Part shown: one piece after another, positions 1-16,850 of the stretch
Layout of the letters: each line of letters begins with the position of its first letter
How positions within the stretch are numbered: position 1 is the first letter of the stretch
NCBI GenBank assembly: GCA_963556145.1
Contig: OY744471.1
Span: forward strand, 1,295,590-1,359,589
Direction: 5' to 3'
Origin: Hygrocybe punicea
Taxonomy: Eukaryota; Basidiomycota; Agaricomycetes; Agaricales; Hygrophoraceae
Length of the DNA: 64,000 nucleotides
Program-made: the position numbers and the translations under genes
Notes under the pieces: model-generated
What the model was told of the DNA's origin: nothing
Databases searched by the model: none
Seen by the model: the letters and a program-made list of their open reading frames with translations, nothing else

Positions 1-1391
1 ACCCACTATATTATTCATCATATTCGGCCAATCTCATGCACCACGCACAGAAGAATCACTCTTCAGAGGAATTGGAGAAAGGCTGCACAGCTAGCTGGAG
101 CAGCCATCATAAGTATTGTGAACAATGTTGATGATGACCAGATTCCAACCTTGTGGGAGCACTTTGAATATTGCGAAAGACGGTATATGTAGTAAGTCAC
201 CCAAGTCAGGATTCGTGGGCTGTCGTCTATCTCAAATTAGTGATAAGGATGTCCCGCGAATGGAAGACGCGAACTGTTTCGTTTTTTGTGATTGCAAAGT
301 CTGCGAGGATGCCTCAAACTGTAATTGCCAAGACCCCTCGGAGCTTCTGGACGACTACGAATGCAAGGAATTCGCGTACACTGAGGAGGTGAAACATCAA
401 TCTGACGCCGTTTTGACATAGGAGCCCTCATCTGTTTTATTAGGGCCTATTTGCTTTCAATGTTCCTCAAGGGGTTGAGGTCATTGAGTGTAACCAGGTA
501 ATAACCATGAATTCTCTGTCTGATTGAGACCCTGATTCGTATAATCTTCAGTATTGCTCCTGTAGCCGAACATCTTGTCGTAACCGAGTGGCCCAAAGGC
601 CTCGAGATACTCCCATTGAAGTTTTCAAGACGGAAGGTTGTGGGTGGGGTGCACGCGCAACGGTCGACTTGAAGAAAGGCAAGGTCCTAGGACTGTATAC
701 TGGGTATGTCGTTGGCTGGATTTAAGACTACCCAATCCCTTACCGTTTTCTATCAGATTGGTTGTGTTGGTTCACTGTCTCTTCATCTGCCTAGATTCCG
801 GGCCTAATATTATCCGATAGACGACGTGCAACTGCCGAGAATCTACCCTTGGAGATGAGAGGATTTTGCTTCGACCTTGATGGAAATGAGAATCATGATG
901 AAGAGAACCCGGAAAACTCGTATTCAGTGGACTCAACCCGCTGCGGTCTGTGGTTCTTCTTCACCTGTTTGATGTAGTCTCTCTTACTGATGTAGTCTCT
1001 CTTACTCTGCACGAGTAGGCAATTGGACCCGCTTTGTAAAGTGTGTGCCCACATAACGACAGTGTCTTCGGACCTGACATACCCCTCGTATAGTCATTCA
1101 TGCGATCCTAATACACGTGTTTACGCCGTGGTATATGACACCATACCGGAGGTGAGTAGCGGGTGGTTGAAGTTGGCTTTCCGTCGTTGACTCCTTGGCC
1201 AGATGAACATGCCATACCTTGCCTTCGTGACCACACGTGATGTTCCAGCGCGGACCGAATTAACCGTTGACTATGATCCTGCATCAGCCCGTCAGGCAAT
1301 GAAGGGAAAGGGGAAAGGGAAACTAAAGATGCCTGCCAATGCAAAGACATGCAGGTGTGGTTCGGCTCAATGTCGTGGCTGGTTGAGCTGA
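1..1391 (+). CDS. SUV39/Clr4-type histone H3K9 methyltransferase (SET), 5' partial
   Basis: Multi-exon gene entering from the left edge. The pre-SET cysteine cluster is visible ([15 protein letters not shown] at about 280-330, then [13 protein letters not shown] at about 552-590). The SET core follows: GWGARA and GKVLGLYTG near 645-705, then GNWTRFVNHSCDPN, which forms only if an intron with donor GTGTGT (about 1041) and acceptor ending at 1098 is removed, and TELTVDYDP near 1258-1283. The post-[15 protein letters not shown] ends at a TGA at 1391. Pre-SET plus SET plus post-SET is the family signature of H3K9 methyltransferases (Clr4, DIM-5), nuclear enzymes that write heterochromatin marks. 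All key SET motifs are present, so the enzyme looks functional. The N-terminus, where a chromodomain would lie, is outside the window. Exon limits are approximate. Confidence 0.85.
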
Positions 1392-1900
1392 GTATGATCT
1401 CCTCATCGATCCTCTTGCGATTGCTTTCGATGCTTGCAGTTTTGCTGTGTACATCTCGTCTATTGTGCAGTGGTTCCAATCCCAGTACTCTATCATCCGT
1501 TTGCTGTTCAACGGTTGTAGTTTTAGATTTAGGATAATGATTCTGTGAGCATGTCCTGTTGATTGGTTCAGCATTAGCCTAGTGAGTTGTATTCGTGTAG
1601 ACCATCTAAATGCTAACCAAATAAATACTCCGTGTTTCACCTTCTTTTCCACCTGCACGTCCCCTAGTTTTCTGGCTCGAACGTGGTCCAGAAATCATTG
1701 CCTGTAGATCATCACAAACAAGATTCCGCATCGGGGAATTGGGAATGAAAGGGCAAGGTCTTATAAGTGGCATTCAACCTCTAGAAACAAAAAGCAATGA
1801 AGAAAACAGTCCAGACAAGACGTTGTCAATCCGCGCGTCATAGGCTACAAATGAGTTGGACATGAGTCACAGCACGAATGGTGGATACAGCATGGCCACT
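1392..1900. other. Intergenic stretch
   Basis: Between the convergent ends of the SET gene and the next minus-strand gene. I see no conserved reading frame, RNA gene or repeat here. Confidence 0.5.
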
Positions 1901-4237
1901 TTACCTGGCTCCAGAAATAATTTGATCAAGTACGGAGACGGCACTGCCCACACCGGAGGCCGAACAAGTCAGTCCGCGCCTCAGCAAAGCCACACGACGA
2001 GTGTTGGTTCGCGGTGTCATCCTCTTGGTGTTGGTAGTTGTTCCAAAACATTTCTGAAAAGAGGAGAAAATCACACATCAGAGAGAGAGAGAGAATTGAA
2101 TCGAAAACGCACGTGGAACAGGTTGAAGTTCTTGCTGAACAAATTCACTTTTGTTTGCTCGTCAAATATGTGGAAAAAGTTACCATCGGCACCAGCATTG
2201 ACGTCAAGAGCAGATCTAACGTCCACGCATCCTTGAATAGAAGCACTGGCGCTGTTGCTCGCACGCTTCGCGATACCGCTACCTCCATCATCGGGGATGC
2301 TCGAATTGGTTAAACTGTCATACGTGCCATTAGGAGCGCTGGGGGTGGTTACGGCGTTAATGGCGGGGTCCAATGTAGCGCTAGCTTGTGCTTGCGCGTC
2401 CAAGGTCAGTTGAAGAGTGGCGGAGGCATCGAGTGCAAGGAAAACGGTGGCAGATGCAACACCTCCAAGTGCTTCCAAGCCGAGATCAAGCTAAGAGTGT
2501 GTGTGGGTTGGTGAGAAACCATGCTAAAATAAACGGAACAAAAAAACGTACCGTAGGGATAAGATGTGCTGTGATCTTCCCTGTAGATTTGACTGAGGGA
2601 CTGACAGACAACTTGAGAGCTGTGATGTAATAAACATGCCAAGGATAAGAGAGTAGCTTGTAACAAGGACATTGAAATATAATATGTACGTGTATCTCCC
2701 GGCGTGAATGATCCACTAGAGTCACCGCCTGAAGGTGGGAAGAATAGTTTGGCGTTGTTGATGTGGTACGCCAGATTGACCGTCATATCGACATCGACGT
2801 CAAGAGTGACCGTTGCTTGGGCATTGATTTTGAACGAGGGCCCAACGGTTAAAATTCTGACAAACAAAAAGTCAGTGGCGAGAAAACAAGATCACAAGAA
2901 GTGCAGGAAATTTCTCACCCCGGGAAGTCAAGGCCGGGGATACCGACTTCAAACAAAGGTAATAGTCCTGAATCAAGGGTGCCCTCGTTTATGTTAGTAG
3001 AAGAAACACTCTATAGGGTGGGAAATGGCGACATACAGTCGCTGATCCAGCAATGTTTAGAGTCCCATCAAGGTCTGCGGTAAGACCTTTGGTTCAAAAT
3101 AAATATATTGACTGGTATATTATTCCACAATCGCACATACCTGCATGAAGTCCAAACTGGTCCAGGCTCGGCGGGACAATGCTTCCAGAAGCAGCTACCC
3201 CAATGTCTACAACAGCATGCGCCTTCGTATTGATGTCTGCCTTGATAGATGCCTCGACTGGGCCACATGAAACGGCCTGATTTAGGATCGGGAAATCTTG
3301 TCGCACATCAATTGGGGGCAAAACGGTGGTCTTGTTAAAGTTGACCGACTTGAAGTCTTTTGAAAGACAAAAAATCAATCGGATGGCGAAAACCTGTCAA
3401 TACCAATATTCTTACCGTTCAGAGCTTTCTGGATGAAACCGGGAACTCCACGATTAGCAAGACGACTGCGACGTTGAGGAGCAAGGGGAGTGATGACCCC
3501 GTTACTGGTAAAACCTGGGGTATTGGCTCCTTGGATGGTGAGAGACACGGTGCCAGACCTACAAGATGGAATTTAATTAATGTCCCAACTGCAGGACAAA
3601 TATCAACCCACCGAGAAGGGTCGATGGCGGAGAAATTCGTATCCAGGGAAAGAGCGTGTACCTGGGGTTGTGAGCCATCGCGACGAACAAGTTTGGCTAC
3701 GATGGAGGAGGGAATGGACTGGTCTGTCGGAATCCATGCATTGGCGACTCGAGCAAATGCACTCTTTCCGCACTACATAAGGGATCCGAAGTTCAGAAAG
3801 GTCATTCTACATCAAATATGACACAGCTTTTTGGCATTTACATTCTCGGGTAAGCGAACGAGTTTGTTGATGGCTCCGGTGTTTTGATGTAAATGGTCAC
3901 AGCCGGCAGTGACGGTGTCGTCGCTCTGGCAAACCAGTCGTATGTCTTGCGCCAAAGCACCTTGGTCACAGCCCAATATTATCCATCCCGCGGCGGTGGT
4001 GATATCGGAGATGGCATTCGGTGAACCGGACTGGGGACAACAACAAGAAAAGTATAGTAAGTATTGCGGTGAGAAGACGAGAATTGAGAAGCGCACAATC
4101 TGTAAAGTGCCAGATGCACTGGCAGACGATGGAAGGTCATAAGAACAGATGCCATGTAGGCAGGGCTTTGACCAGTCATTCGCTGCCCGTATCAAGGCTG
4201 GCAGGAAGGTGACCAAGTAGAGGCCAGAGTAAATCAT
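1901..4237 (-). CDS. Secreted basidiomycete protein of the DUF7029/DUF7223 type
   Basis: Multi-exon minus-strand gene. The start at 4237 is chosen because it opens with a hydrophobic signal-peptide-like segment (MIYSGLYLVTFLPALIRA) followed by NDWSKPCLHGICSYDLPSS, which I recall as the N-terminus of a large agaric family of secreted proteins. Further exons give SPNAISDITTAAGWIILGC (about 4000-3940), a middle region rich in beta-type sequence, and a C-terminal exon with KCFGTTTNTKR ending at TAA 1901. The C-terminal part (about 2480-2070) is rich in Ala, Ser and Thr with one conserved Cys (IQGCVDV). The function is unknown; likely extracellular or wall associated. Family assignment is from memory of the motif set and exon limits are not exact. 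Confidence 0.6.
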
Positions 4238-5089
4238 GACGTCAAATAATTTTTAAAAGAATTTTTAAAGAATAACACAGAGCTATGAGCCGACCAGGGC
4301 AAGGCGAAGGAATGAAGGAATGAAGGAATGAAGGGCGAAAGACCGAAAAAATGGAACACAGAAAGAAAGAAAGACCAGAGAAGGACCGTGTATCTGGTAA
4401 AGCCATTCATGCACCCTATATGCAAACTCGAAGATCATGTTTTCCGACAAGCTGATCGTTGCGACGTGGAATGGCATGTGGGTCCGTGTCCAGCTGTGGC
4501 AGTGGACGAAGCAGTGTTGTAAAGACAGGCACGGTCCAGGTTTGCGGCCCACTGGAAGGACTGTTAAAACAATGAGAAATTATTGAAAACTCTGACAGTG
4601 AACCGACAACCACTTGGCAGCCTTCTTGACTCACGCTACCTCCTTCCAGGTGCAGGGAATACGTTCCAGATGCCGTCGGGTTGGTGGTGACCTGGTGGTG
4701 GATGATCCAGATCCGCGTCGTCACGGCGATTTTTCCTGACATTGCGACCGAGGAATTCAATTTGCTTGCTTCGGTCTCCTGGTCACGGTGATCTGGTAAG
4801 CCCGCCGCAACCGATTAACCAGTTACAAAAGGCGAGGTCGTCACCTTTTGATCGGCAGTTTACACACAAAACAAGCGCCCCCTTGATGCTTTGTCCCATT
4901 TCTGGCTCGGGAGTGGCGCCAAGACATAACGTCAGACTTCCGTTGTCGTCAAGACTGCAAACAAGACTTATAGATTTATCTCGGGAACAACAACAGACGA
5001 ACAATTATTCCACGCAGCGAATTCTTGGCGAAAGGCTAAAATTCAGATAGCAGCTCACCAGGACGGTTTAAATAATAGACCAATATTGA
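4238..5089. other. Unresolved stretch, possible minus-strand exons
   Basis: Several minus-strand reading frames (4416-4760, 4783-5004) have protein-like composition (for example GATPEPEMGQSIKGALVLC near 4900) and could be exons of an unrecognised gene or a 5' extension of its neighbour. I cannot join them with confidence. A short tandem of the heptamer GAATGAA lies at about 4310-4335. Confidence 0.3.
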
Positions 5090-6377
5090 CTACATGTTGT
5101 CCTTGTGATGGTCTTTTAACGTGAAGATCCACCACCCAGCGACAGGTCTGATAGTATCGTTCTCACCGGTATGAGAAAGTGTTTTATCACCACTGGAGGA
5201 TATGCATGAGCCGACTAGTCCGGCCGTCAAGACAGTACTGAATAATGTCCCGTTGTCGTCAAGCTCAATGTTGACATCGGCATAGCCATTGGGTATCTTC
5301 TGGGAATCGATGGTGTGGTAACAGGTTTCGTCAAGGATTAAGCATGGTGTTTCGTACGGTGTCTCGTATGTTGAGTGAGCACTGGCAACCAACCAGAACT
5401 CTTGGGCAGAAAGTGAGCGGAGGTCCACTGACATAGAATCAATATTCTAACGGGATTTGAGCTATCAAGAAAGTAAACATCACGAGTAGGACATTGCGTA
5501 CAGGGTTTAGAGGATTCCCGAGCCAATGATCATCTTCATTGAAGACGCAGAAGGCAGTAATCCAGCCTGACAACCAGGTAGGTCCGCTGCCATGGTTCTC
5601 GTGGTGAGCGACTTTCTGCCAGAAATCGATGTTCGCTTGTCCATTTGGATCGTCAAAGGCTTTAACAAATCGGGCTATAACCGGGAACAGGAGATGATAC
5701 CATGCGATCATCTCTATACCGTACTCCTTCAGCTTTTCGAGTCTGGCAAGAACCCTTTCCCAGTCCCTCTTCTCTCCTTCCAACGTAACACGAGGGATAC
5801 CGCATCGAAGCCGCATTTCAAAGGTGAAATATGACTTCACCGCCGCCATCGCGACCACGGCGCCAACGGTCTTGTCGGTGATGGTCGTAGTGGTGAAATC
5901 CGGAAGGGCCCACTCACAGAAAGCAGCGTCGACGATATTTTCGTGAATCAGTCGGGTCATTTGTCTGGTCATATGGCCGAAGTCGACTGTGTACCGACTT
6001 CCAACAGTGTTGACCACCAAGTGTTTCTTTCCCTCATGGCGCACAAAATGTGACCTCAGCAAGTCGGCGTTGGCGTTCAGAAAAAAGGTGAACTGGGTGA
6101 GAATGGCAAGCCAGACATCGTCAGGACGAATGACAAGTGCGTGATGTCTGCTGTAAGCTTGGATGACAGTTCCGACGAAGCCATTGCGGCGAGGTATAAC
6201 GAGAGCATTGTCGTTGTTGCGAACTGAGAACGAAGATTGGAGAATCTCGTCAGATTTCTTCCACTGATCAGGGCAAGCTATTTGAAGCAAATTGGCTGGC
6301 GAGATCTTGGCTAGATTTCGAGGGCAAGATGTCGCAGGATTGGCAACATGCTTTGACGGGGCAAAAGACACTGGCAT
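5090..6377 (-). CDS. DUF4419 family protein
   Basis: Start chosen at ATG 6377 (MPVSFAPSKHVANP) because family members begin at this point; upstream in-frame codons to 6533 look like leader. Conserved blocks in order: ACPDQWKKSDEILQSSF, RNGFVGTVIQAYSRHHALVI, RPDDVWLAILTQFTFFLNAN, LVVNTVGSRYTVDFG, YFTFEMRLRCGIPRVTLEGE, GSGPTWLSGWITAFCVFNED; then an intron near 5510-5435 and the second exon with YADVNIELDDNGTLF and the terminal RPVAGWWIF, stop at 5090. This is essentially full length for the family, about 400 aa. Molecular function is unknown. It lies in tandem, same strand, just downstream of BEM46. Confidence 0.85.
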
Positions 6378-6608
6378 GGAAGTTGAACGTTGCAACGTTG
6401 AACGTTGAAGCCGTACGAAGTTAGAACTTGAAATTGTTATTCCTCTAACACTGCAAATATTGTTTTTCTCAGACATTGTATTATTATGGTTGCGACAGCT
6501 ACGACGGAAATTAATTATCACACCGTGATCCACCTACATATCGGCGTCCCGTTCGACAATGTCACCGATACGATAATAGTGGGCGGGTACCAACCAGCGC
6601 GCGATTTG

Positions 6609-11325
<4,717 letters not shown>

Positions 11326-11731
11326 TCGAAGGGCTGGTTTCATTGAGCACAGACGATCATAGTGGGCTTAGCACTATTTAAACATGAATTGCGTGCAGTA
11401 TCTTTGAACTGGCGTTTATCTTGGATATTCAGCCGTATATAACATACTGGGATCTCTGTCCCGTCTGGAATAATTTTGGTCAGATTCGCATCCCCATTGG
11501 CACAGAGTTGACTCTGATAAATTATTATTATGTAGTCTATCAACCAACAAGACAGTGAGCGAGTATGGACCAATCATCAATACAGGATGTCTTCGGAAAT
11601 CAAGTTGCAAAATAACAATCTCGCCTGTAGGCTGAGCAGAGTGGGAGAAGCGGGTTCCACACCTCGATATGCCTGTGGTATCCAACAAACTCTGGTGCCA
11701 TCGTCATAAAAACCCAACCATCATCCCGTAG
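11326..11731. other. Intergenic stretch
   Basis: Between ARG5,6 and the WD40 remnant. Minus-strand frames here are short and unlike any family I know. Nothing supported. Confidence 0.4.
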
Positions 11732-12586
11732 CTATATATGGTTAAGGTGGTCCACAATTTGTGAACGATATAGGGGACAAGCATGGGGAGGAATCAAGAA
11801 TGAATGACCACGACTGATGATGGAAACTTCATCTGGACTGAACTGAACATGAATATTGAACATGATGTGAGGTACATCCACCTTGTGCAACAATACCCCA
11901 AACTTGGCTTCCCAGATGCAAATGGTCTTGTCATGAGAACCGGAAATGACAGGAGTGCCACTTTGCGAGATTGCAATCGACAGAACCAAATCTGAATGAC
12001 CTTGGAGCTCATGCAGAAATATTCCACTCTGGGCATCCCAGATGCGGGTGGTGGAGTCGTGGGCACCAGAAATGACGCGAGTGCCGTCGTATGAGAGTGC
12101 AACTGGTCACCCAAGATGAATGACCTCCGAGCCAACATAGAAACGCGTCTGGGCGTCCCAGATGCGAATGGTCTGGTCGTGGGAGCCGGAAACGACGCGA
12201 GTGCCATCGAATGAGATTGCAACGGACGATCGAAGATGAATGTCCTTGGAGCTCATGCAGCGACACACTAGTCTGGACGTCCCAAATGCGGACGGTCCGG
12301 TCATCAGAGCCAGAAATGATACGTTTGCCATCATCCGAGACTGCAACGGACTTGACCCAAGATGAACGCCCGACGAGCTGACGTAGGAACTAGTCTGGGC
12401 GTCCTAGATGCGGATGGTTCGGTCATGCGAGCCGGAAACGAGGCATCGTGCCAGGTCATAACTGAAGTGATCGAAGATGTATGTCTTTTGAGCTTGTATA
12501 GAGCCGCACCAGTCTGGGCGTCCCAATGAGGATAGTCTCGTCATTGGAGCCAGAAATGGCATGCTTGCCATCGTTGGAGATTGCAA
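11732..12586 (-). pseudogene. Decayed WD40-repeat remnant
   Basis: Read on the minus strand, successive overlapping frames each contain WD40 units: GTPVISGSHDKTICIWEAK (about 11960-11900), DGTRVVSGSHDQTIRIWDAQ (about 12210-12150), CLVSGSHDRTIRI (about 12440-12404) and others visible only after frame changes. Units recur about every 125-130 bp, the length of one WD40 blade (42-43 residues). No single frame spans the block, so there are several frameshifts. Repeats of the SGSHD-T-RIWDA kind are typical of fungal NACHT/WD40 proteins, but no NACHT or AAA domain is present on the upstream side (above 12600), where F-box sequence of the other strand begins. A truncated pseudogene is the best reading. 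Confidence 0.7.
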
Positions 12587-12649
12587 CTGATGTAACCCAA
12601 GATGAATGTCCTTCCATTGTGCGATCGCGAAGGTGTACCTACCCCAGGT

Positions 12650-12944
12650 CTTCCGCGCGCGGTTGGAATCAATATTCTGTGACCCCCCACCTTCCCCACC
12701 TTACACGTCTCACGCTATCGCATCTTGATATCTCCCCAGAGCACGGAAGGGCAATGCTCGGCTACATGCCCACCCTCATTTCTTTGTCGTTGGATATATG
12801 CAAGGGTGTCGGGAAGCTAATTGATTGCCTCAGCGACGGCGCCTTGGTGATGGCAAATCAAAGCCGCCACCACACAGCCGGTGACAGCAGCAGCAACAAC
12901 AGCAGGAGGCGATGTGGAGTGCGTTTCTGTCCCAGGTTGGAATC
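12650..12944 (+). pseudogene. F-box/LRR protein, first part, cut by the giant element
   Basis: Leucine-rich-repeat sequence (LPHLTRLTLSHLDISPEHG, YMPTLISLSLDICKGVG, then RFCPRLES) typical of agaric F-box proteins. The frame runs to GGAATC at 12939-12944 and is then replaced by transposon terminus TATGACG. The continuation is at 46768: codon TC plus A restores Ser and the frame reads LSLWGCPDVRFAGLRTLL. No F-box is seen because the DNA before 12.6 kb belongs to the WD40 remnant, so the gene was probably already truncated. Confidence 0.7.
12939..12944. repeat. Target-site duplication GGAATC, left copy
   Basis: The six bases immediately before the left terminus at 12945 are identical to the six bases immediately after the right terminus (46762-46767). 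Removing the segment and one copy rejoins the F-box/LRR frame exactly. Confidence 0.8.
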
Positions 12945-13152
12945 TATGACGTTGCACATGCATATGACGTTGCACATGCACATTTATTATTCCGCAGGTT
13001 GCGCAAGGTCGCGCAACCTCCGCAATTTGTACCAGCTTTTAATTTCTGTTATATAACTACAGGCAGTTTACATTGTAAAAATTACCCTGCCAGTGCCGTC
13101 GTGTTATTGAGCTTGACAGCCTGCTGTTGTACACTCCACCACCAACATCTCA

Positions 13153-13205
13153 ACCTCGAAAATACAGGCCCTTGTCAATTGACATGGCTGTCGTGTTTGC
13201 GAGGT
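13153..13205 (+). repeat. 53-bp dyad module, copy 1
   Basis: Starts ACCTCGAAAA, centre GTCAATTGAC, ends TTTGCGAGGT. Lies in the left TIR of the nested element. One base shorter in its left half than copies 3-6. Confidence 0.8.
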
Positions 13206-13329
13206 AGATTGATGGGTGGTGGCCCCTCATCCAAGTCCAGGACAATGCCATTCGTCTTGGTCGTTATGCGCGTCGCTCTGGTCTTTTGTGATTATGTTGG
13301 TGTTGTCGTCGTCGTGATGGAGAAACGAT

Positions 13330-14588
13330 AAGTCCAAATTATGTAATTCAAAATTTTCTCCGTCACGACTACGTCCGACATCGCACAATCAAAAATCCTT
13401 CTCCTCAAACTCAAAGGAATCGACGTCACGTCAGACGACGACCCCCGCATCGCCGCAGTGCAGGACGAGGACTTTGACATCTGCTTTGTCCCAGCCGGGA
13501 GACTCACGCTCGACGAAGCCAACCAGAAGGCTGTACTTGAGGCACAGCGTCGCGAGCGCGAACACTGGCAGGAACAACTCAGGGCAGAGCGATTACACGC
13601 GTGCGAACGCATATGGGACGAGGAGAAGCGCCGACTACGCCAGGAGAGGTTGTTGGTCATCAAGGCCCGCGAGCAGGCTGCCGCATTCGAGAATGAGTGA
13701 AGACGTCGGGAAACACAGAGGGTGGCTGAGCTCGACCGTGTGCGGTATCATCAGCGTTTGATGGCGGTGGCGTGCCAGCGTCCGCGAGGTGTTCTCTCTT
13801 ATGACTCCCTCCCTTATACCCGCATGTCCGATACATACCCTGACACGTCCATCAAACAGGACGACCCGTTCCAGTACAAGTTCATGACCCCTACAGCCAG
13901 CACGACAAGACGCCCCTCCAAAGTGAAGCAACCTCTTCCATTCCCTCCAAACGACTCCGTTCCATTCAAGGACGTCCTCGCCAGCATGCACGGTCCCCTC
14001 TTTCCTCCTGAAGTAGCATCCACCCAACGCCCAGCACCATCCGCCCCCCGATGCCGCCAAGACGACCCAGCCCACTCCGAGCTCTTCGAGAGCCTGTTCA
14101 AGGTCGTCGAATGGGAAGAGGGCAAGCACAAGCGAGCAAAGGGTAAAGCCCTTATACTCGAACGCACACCTAGTTATAGGTCGTCTCGCCGCGATGGGGC
14201 GAGGAGATGTGCCGCATGTTCCGCTTCGGCAACGTCCGCCACTGCCACCACTGCTACATCCAGTACAGGTCCACGAAGCGCGCCATCCCGATCTGGCTCG
14301 TGGCTGAGTTTCAGCAGCAGCAGCAACAGCAACAGCAGCTATGGGTCGACCTCCACGGCTCCAACGACCCCATCCACGTCACCCATATCATCGTGGTTGA
14401 AGAAGACGCCTCCGCTGTCACAGCCTCCTTTATCAAAGTCCTCCTTCCACACCCTGTCCGAATATAATAAGCCTACTCCGCTCCGTCATTCTTGCCATTC
14501 TCGGCTTACTGTGGTTGTTGCCAGTCCACTGGATCTGCCCGTTCCTGAACGAACACCGAAGGAAAATCCATCACATGCGCGGCGATGA
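13330..14588 (+). pseudogene. Captured host-like coiled-coil gene fragment inside nested TIR element
   Basis: A frame beginning about 13370 encodes SKILLLKLKGIDVTSDDDP, FDICFVPAGRLTLDEANQK, then a long Arg/Glu-rich coiled coil (REREHWQEQLRAERLHACER and onward). An in-frame TGA at 13698-13700 (after AAAFENE) interrupts it and the frame continues RRRETQRVAELDRV, then a Pro/Ser-rich part with RTPSY near 14168, an apparent splice site, and a CAG-type run coding for Gln (14310-14340). I recall this architecture from an uncharacterised agaric family, but no function is known. With the stop codon and the position between TIRs it looks like a captured, decayed gene fragment. Confidence 0.55.
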
Positions 14589-14678
14589 CGAAAATGCGTG
14601 AGGATGCATCGAGGACGAGGATAGACGGGTGGAAGACGGCACCCAGGTGCCCATGGCTACCCCACCACCCACCAATCT

Positions 14679-14731
14679 ACCTCGCAAACACGACAGCCAT
14701 GTCAATTGACAAGGGCTTGTATTTTCGAGGT
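14679..14731 (-). repeat. 53-bp dyad module, copy 2
   Basis: Starts ACCTCGCAAA, centre GTCAATTGAC, ends TTTCGAGGT. Lies in the right TIR of the nested element as the mirror of copy 1. Flanked on its left by CCAATCT, as other copies are flanked by CCAATC-like sequence. Confidence 0.8.
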
Positions 14732-15661
14732 TGAGATGTTGGCGGTGGAGTGTACAACAGCAGACTGTCAAGCTCAATAGCACGATGGCACTGGTAGGGT
14801 AATTTTTACAATGTAACTGCCTGCAGTTATATAACAGAAATTAAAGCTGGTACAAATTGCGGAGGTTGCGCGACCTTGCGCAACCTGCGGAATAATAAAT
14901 GTGCATGTGCAACGTCATACATGCACATTTATTATTCCACATTTCCCGCAGTCGGTGCGATTTGCGCAGCAGTAGTAATGTTAGTGCTTAGCCTTACAAA
15001 TATAGGCATCAATCAAACCATTATTTAAATCTGTAATACTAGTATAAGGTCGGCAAACTTGAAATCATCGTTAAAAATGAAGGTGATAATAATGTCCAGA
15101 AGTGAACGTCTGTGGTTGAAAAAGGAGCGTCCGTAATTGAAAAGGGAGTCCTATAAATGAAAGTGTGTGTCCATATGAGGGTCTAGCGCTACGTCTACAC
15201 CACAAACACGGTTCACACATCAGGACTTTCCACATTTAGTCGGGATCTAAAGTGATTTCTAAAGTTAGCACCAAAATATAATCTTTAGATTTACATTTAG
15301 GCCTAGCCTAAATATTGAATTTAAGTCACAAATAAATGTATATCTAAATTATTTATTTATTTTCATCTTTAGGTTATTCTTGCAATCAAAATAATTATCA
15401 GATCTATATTGTAAGGGGAAAGTATAATTTAGTTCCAAGTTTACTCAAATTTCTAGTCCAAATCTAGGCATCACCTAAAGGCAGGCCAAAATTAAAACTT
15501 TCGGTAGCGTTAAAATAATAAATTTAATAATTATCAAAATGTAAGATTTTCGGCAGCTATTTAAATTCAAAGTTGTTGTTAGATCTAAAGCTATTGCCCG
15601 CGCCATTGCCCGCTCGTCGCCCGCCCGTCGCCCACCCATTGCCCACCCATCTCCCAATCTT

Positions 15662-15715
15662 ACCTCACGAGCCCAGCTCCAACGTCAATTGACATGGTGG
15701 TGGGGTTCGTGAGGT
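15662..15715 (-). repeat. 54-bp dyad module, copy 3
   Basis: Starts ACCTCACGAG, centre ACGTCAATTGACAT, ends TTCGTGAGGT. Sits at the inner edge of the left TIR of the CACTA-like element, preceded by CCCAATCTT. Confidence 0.8.
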
Positions 15716-16850
15716 GATGACAGAGGTAGGGGGAGAGGCAGGTGGGGGAGATGGCGGGGGCGACAAGGGTGTACGGGGGCACGACAGAATGAGAGCGGGG
15801 AGATGGCGGGGGCACGATAGGATGGTGGGTGACGAGGGTGTGGGAGATGGCGGGGGCACGATAGGATGGGAGGGCGACGAGGGTGTAGGTGATGAGGTGT
15901 GGGAGATGGCGTGGGCATGGCACGATGGGATGGGAGGAGATGGCGTGGGGGACGAGGGAGTGGGAGGGTGAGGAGATGGCGTGGGCGTGGGCGACAAGGG
16001 TGTGGCGTGGGCGACGAGGGTGTGGATGACGAGGGTGTGGGAGATGGCGTGGGGTGTGGGCGAGGGAGGTGATGGCGGAGGTGGCTTGGCGGGAGATGGC
16101 GTTGGCGATGAGGGTGAGGGAGATGGCGTGGACATGGGTGAGGGAGATGGCGGGGGCACGATGGGAGGGCGACGAGAGGGTGTGGGAGATTGCGTGGTGA
16201 TGGGATGGGATGGTGGGGAGATGGCGTGGGTGTGGACGAGGGAGATGGCGCGGGCATGGCCATGGGGGATCCAATTTTGGATGGGTTAGATGTGGGCGAC
16301 GAGAGCGTGGGCGACGAGAGTGTGGCGATGAGAGCGTGGGCGATGAGAGCGTGGCGATGAGAGCGTGGGCGATGAGAGCGTGGCGACGGCGTGGCGATGA
16401 GAGCGTCGCGTGTGCGACGAGGGTGCGGCGTGGGCGACAAGGGTGTGGGAGATGGTGAGTGTGAGGAGAGATGGCGACGACGACGAGGGAGATGGGAGAT
16501 GGCGTGGGTGTGGACGAGGGAGATGATGGGGAGGGCGGAGGTGTGGGCGACGGCTTGGCAGGAAATCGGGAAATGGCGGCGAGGGCGAGGGAGATGGCGT
16601 GGGGTGTGGGAGATCGTCATACTTGGGCAGGGGAGATGCCGGGGATGGGATGAGCGGGAGCGGGAGAGATGGCAAGATGGCGTCACGGTGGGTGTGAGGT
16701 CGAAAACAAAAAATTGATTGGTTTTGTCGACGTCGGAGCTGGGTTCAGGTCATGATTGGGAGGTGGGCGACGGGTGGGCGATGGGTGGGCGATGGGTGGG
16801 CGATGGGTGGACGACGGGTGGGCGATTGCGCGGGCAATAGCTTTAGTTCT
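15716..16850 (+). repeat. GC-rich minisatellite inside the CACTA-like element
   Basis: Degenerate tandem units built from GTGGGAGATGGCG and GGGCGACGAGAGTGTG between 15716 and 16680, then a short exact run of an 11-bp unit GGGCGATGGGT at about 16765-16815. The left TIR has the complementary CCCGTCGCCCACCC block at 15600-15655. Long open frames on both strands here (for example the Pro/Ser/His-rich minus-strand ones) result from repeat composition and are not called as genes. Confidence 0.75.

Larger units (their letters stand above)
12963..14919. mobile_element. Nested 1957-bp TIR element of the same terminus family, with captured gene
   Basis: Begins TATGACGTTGCACATGCA and ends with its reverse complement. 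The TIRs are about 250 bp long (12963-13215 against 14665-14919) and include a copy of the 53-bp dyad in each. It sits inside the terminus of the giant element with a 6-bp duplication CATGCA (12957-12962 and 14920-14925). The same TSD length and the same first ~30 bp of TIR mark it as a smaller, non-autonomous relative. The interior carries host-like coding sequence. Confidence 0.8.

Noticed and set aside
15660..16690. Long minus-strand frames rich in Pro, Ser and His
   Set aside because: They are translations of a GC-rich minisatellite and are open in several frames at once.
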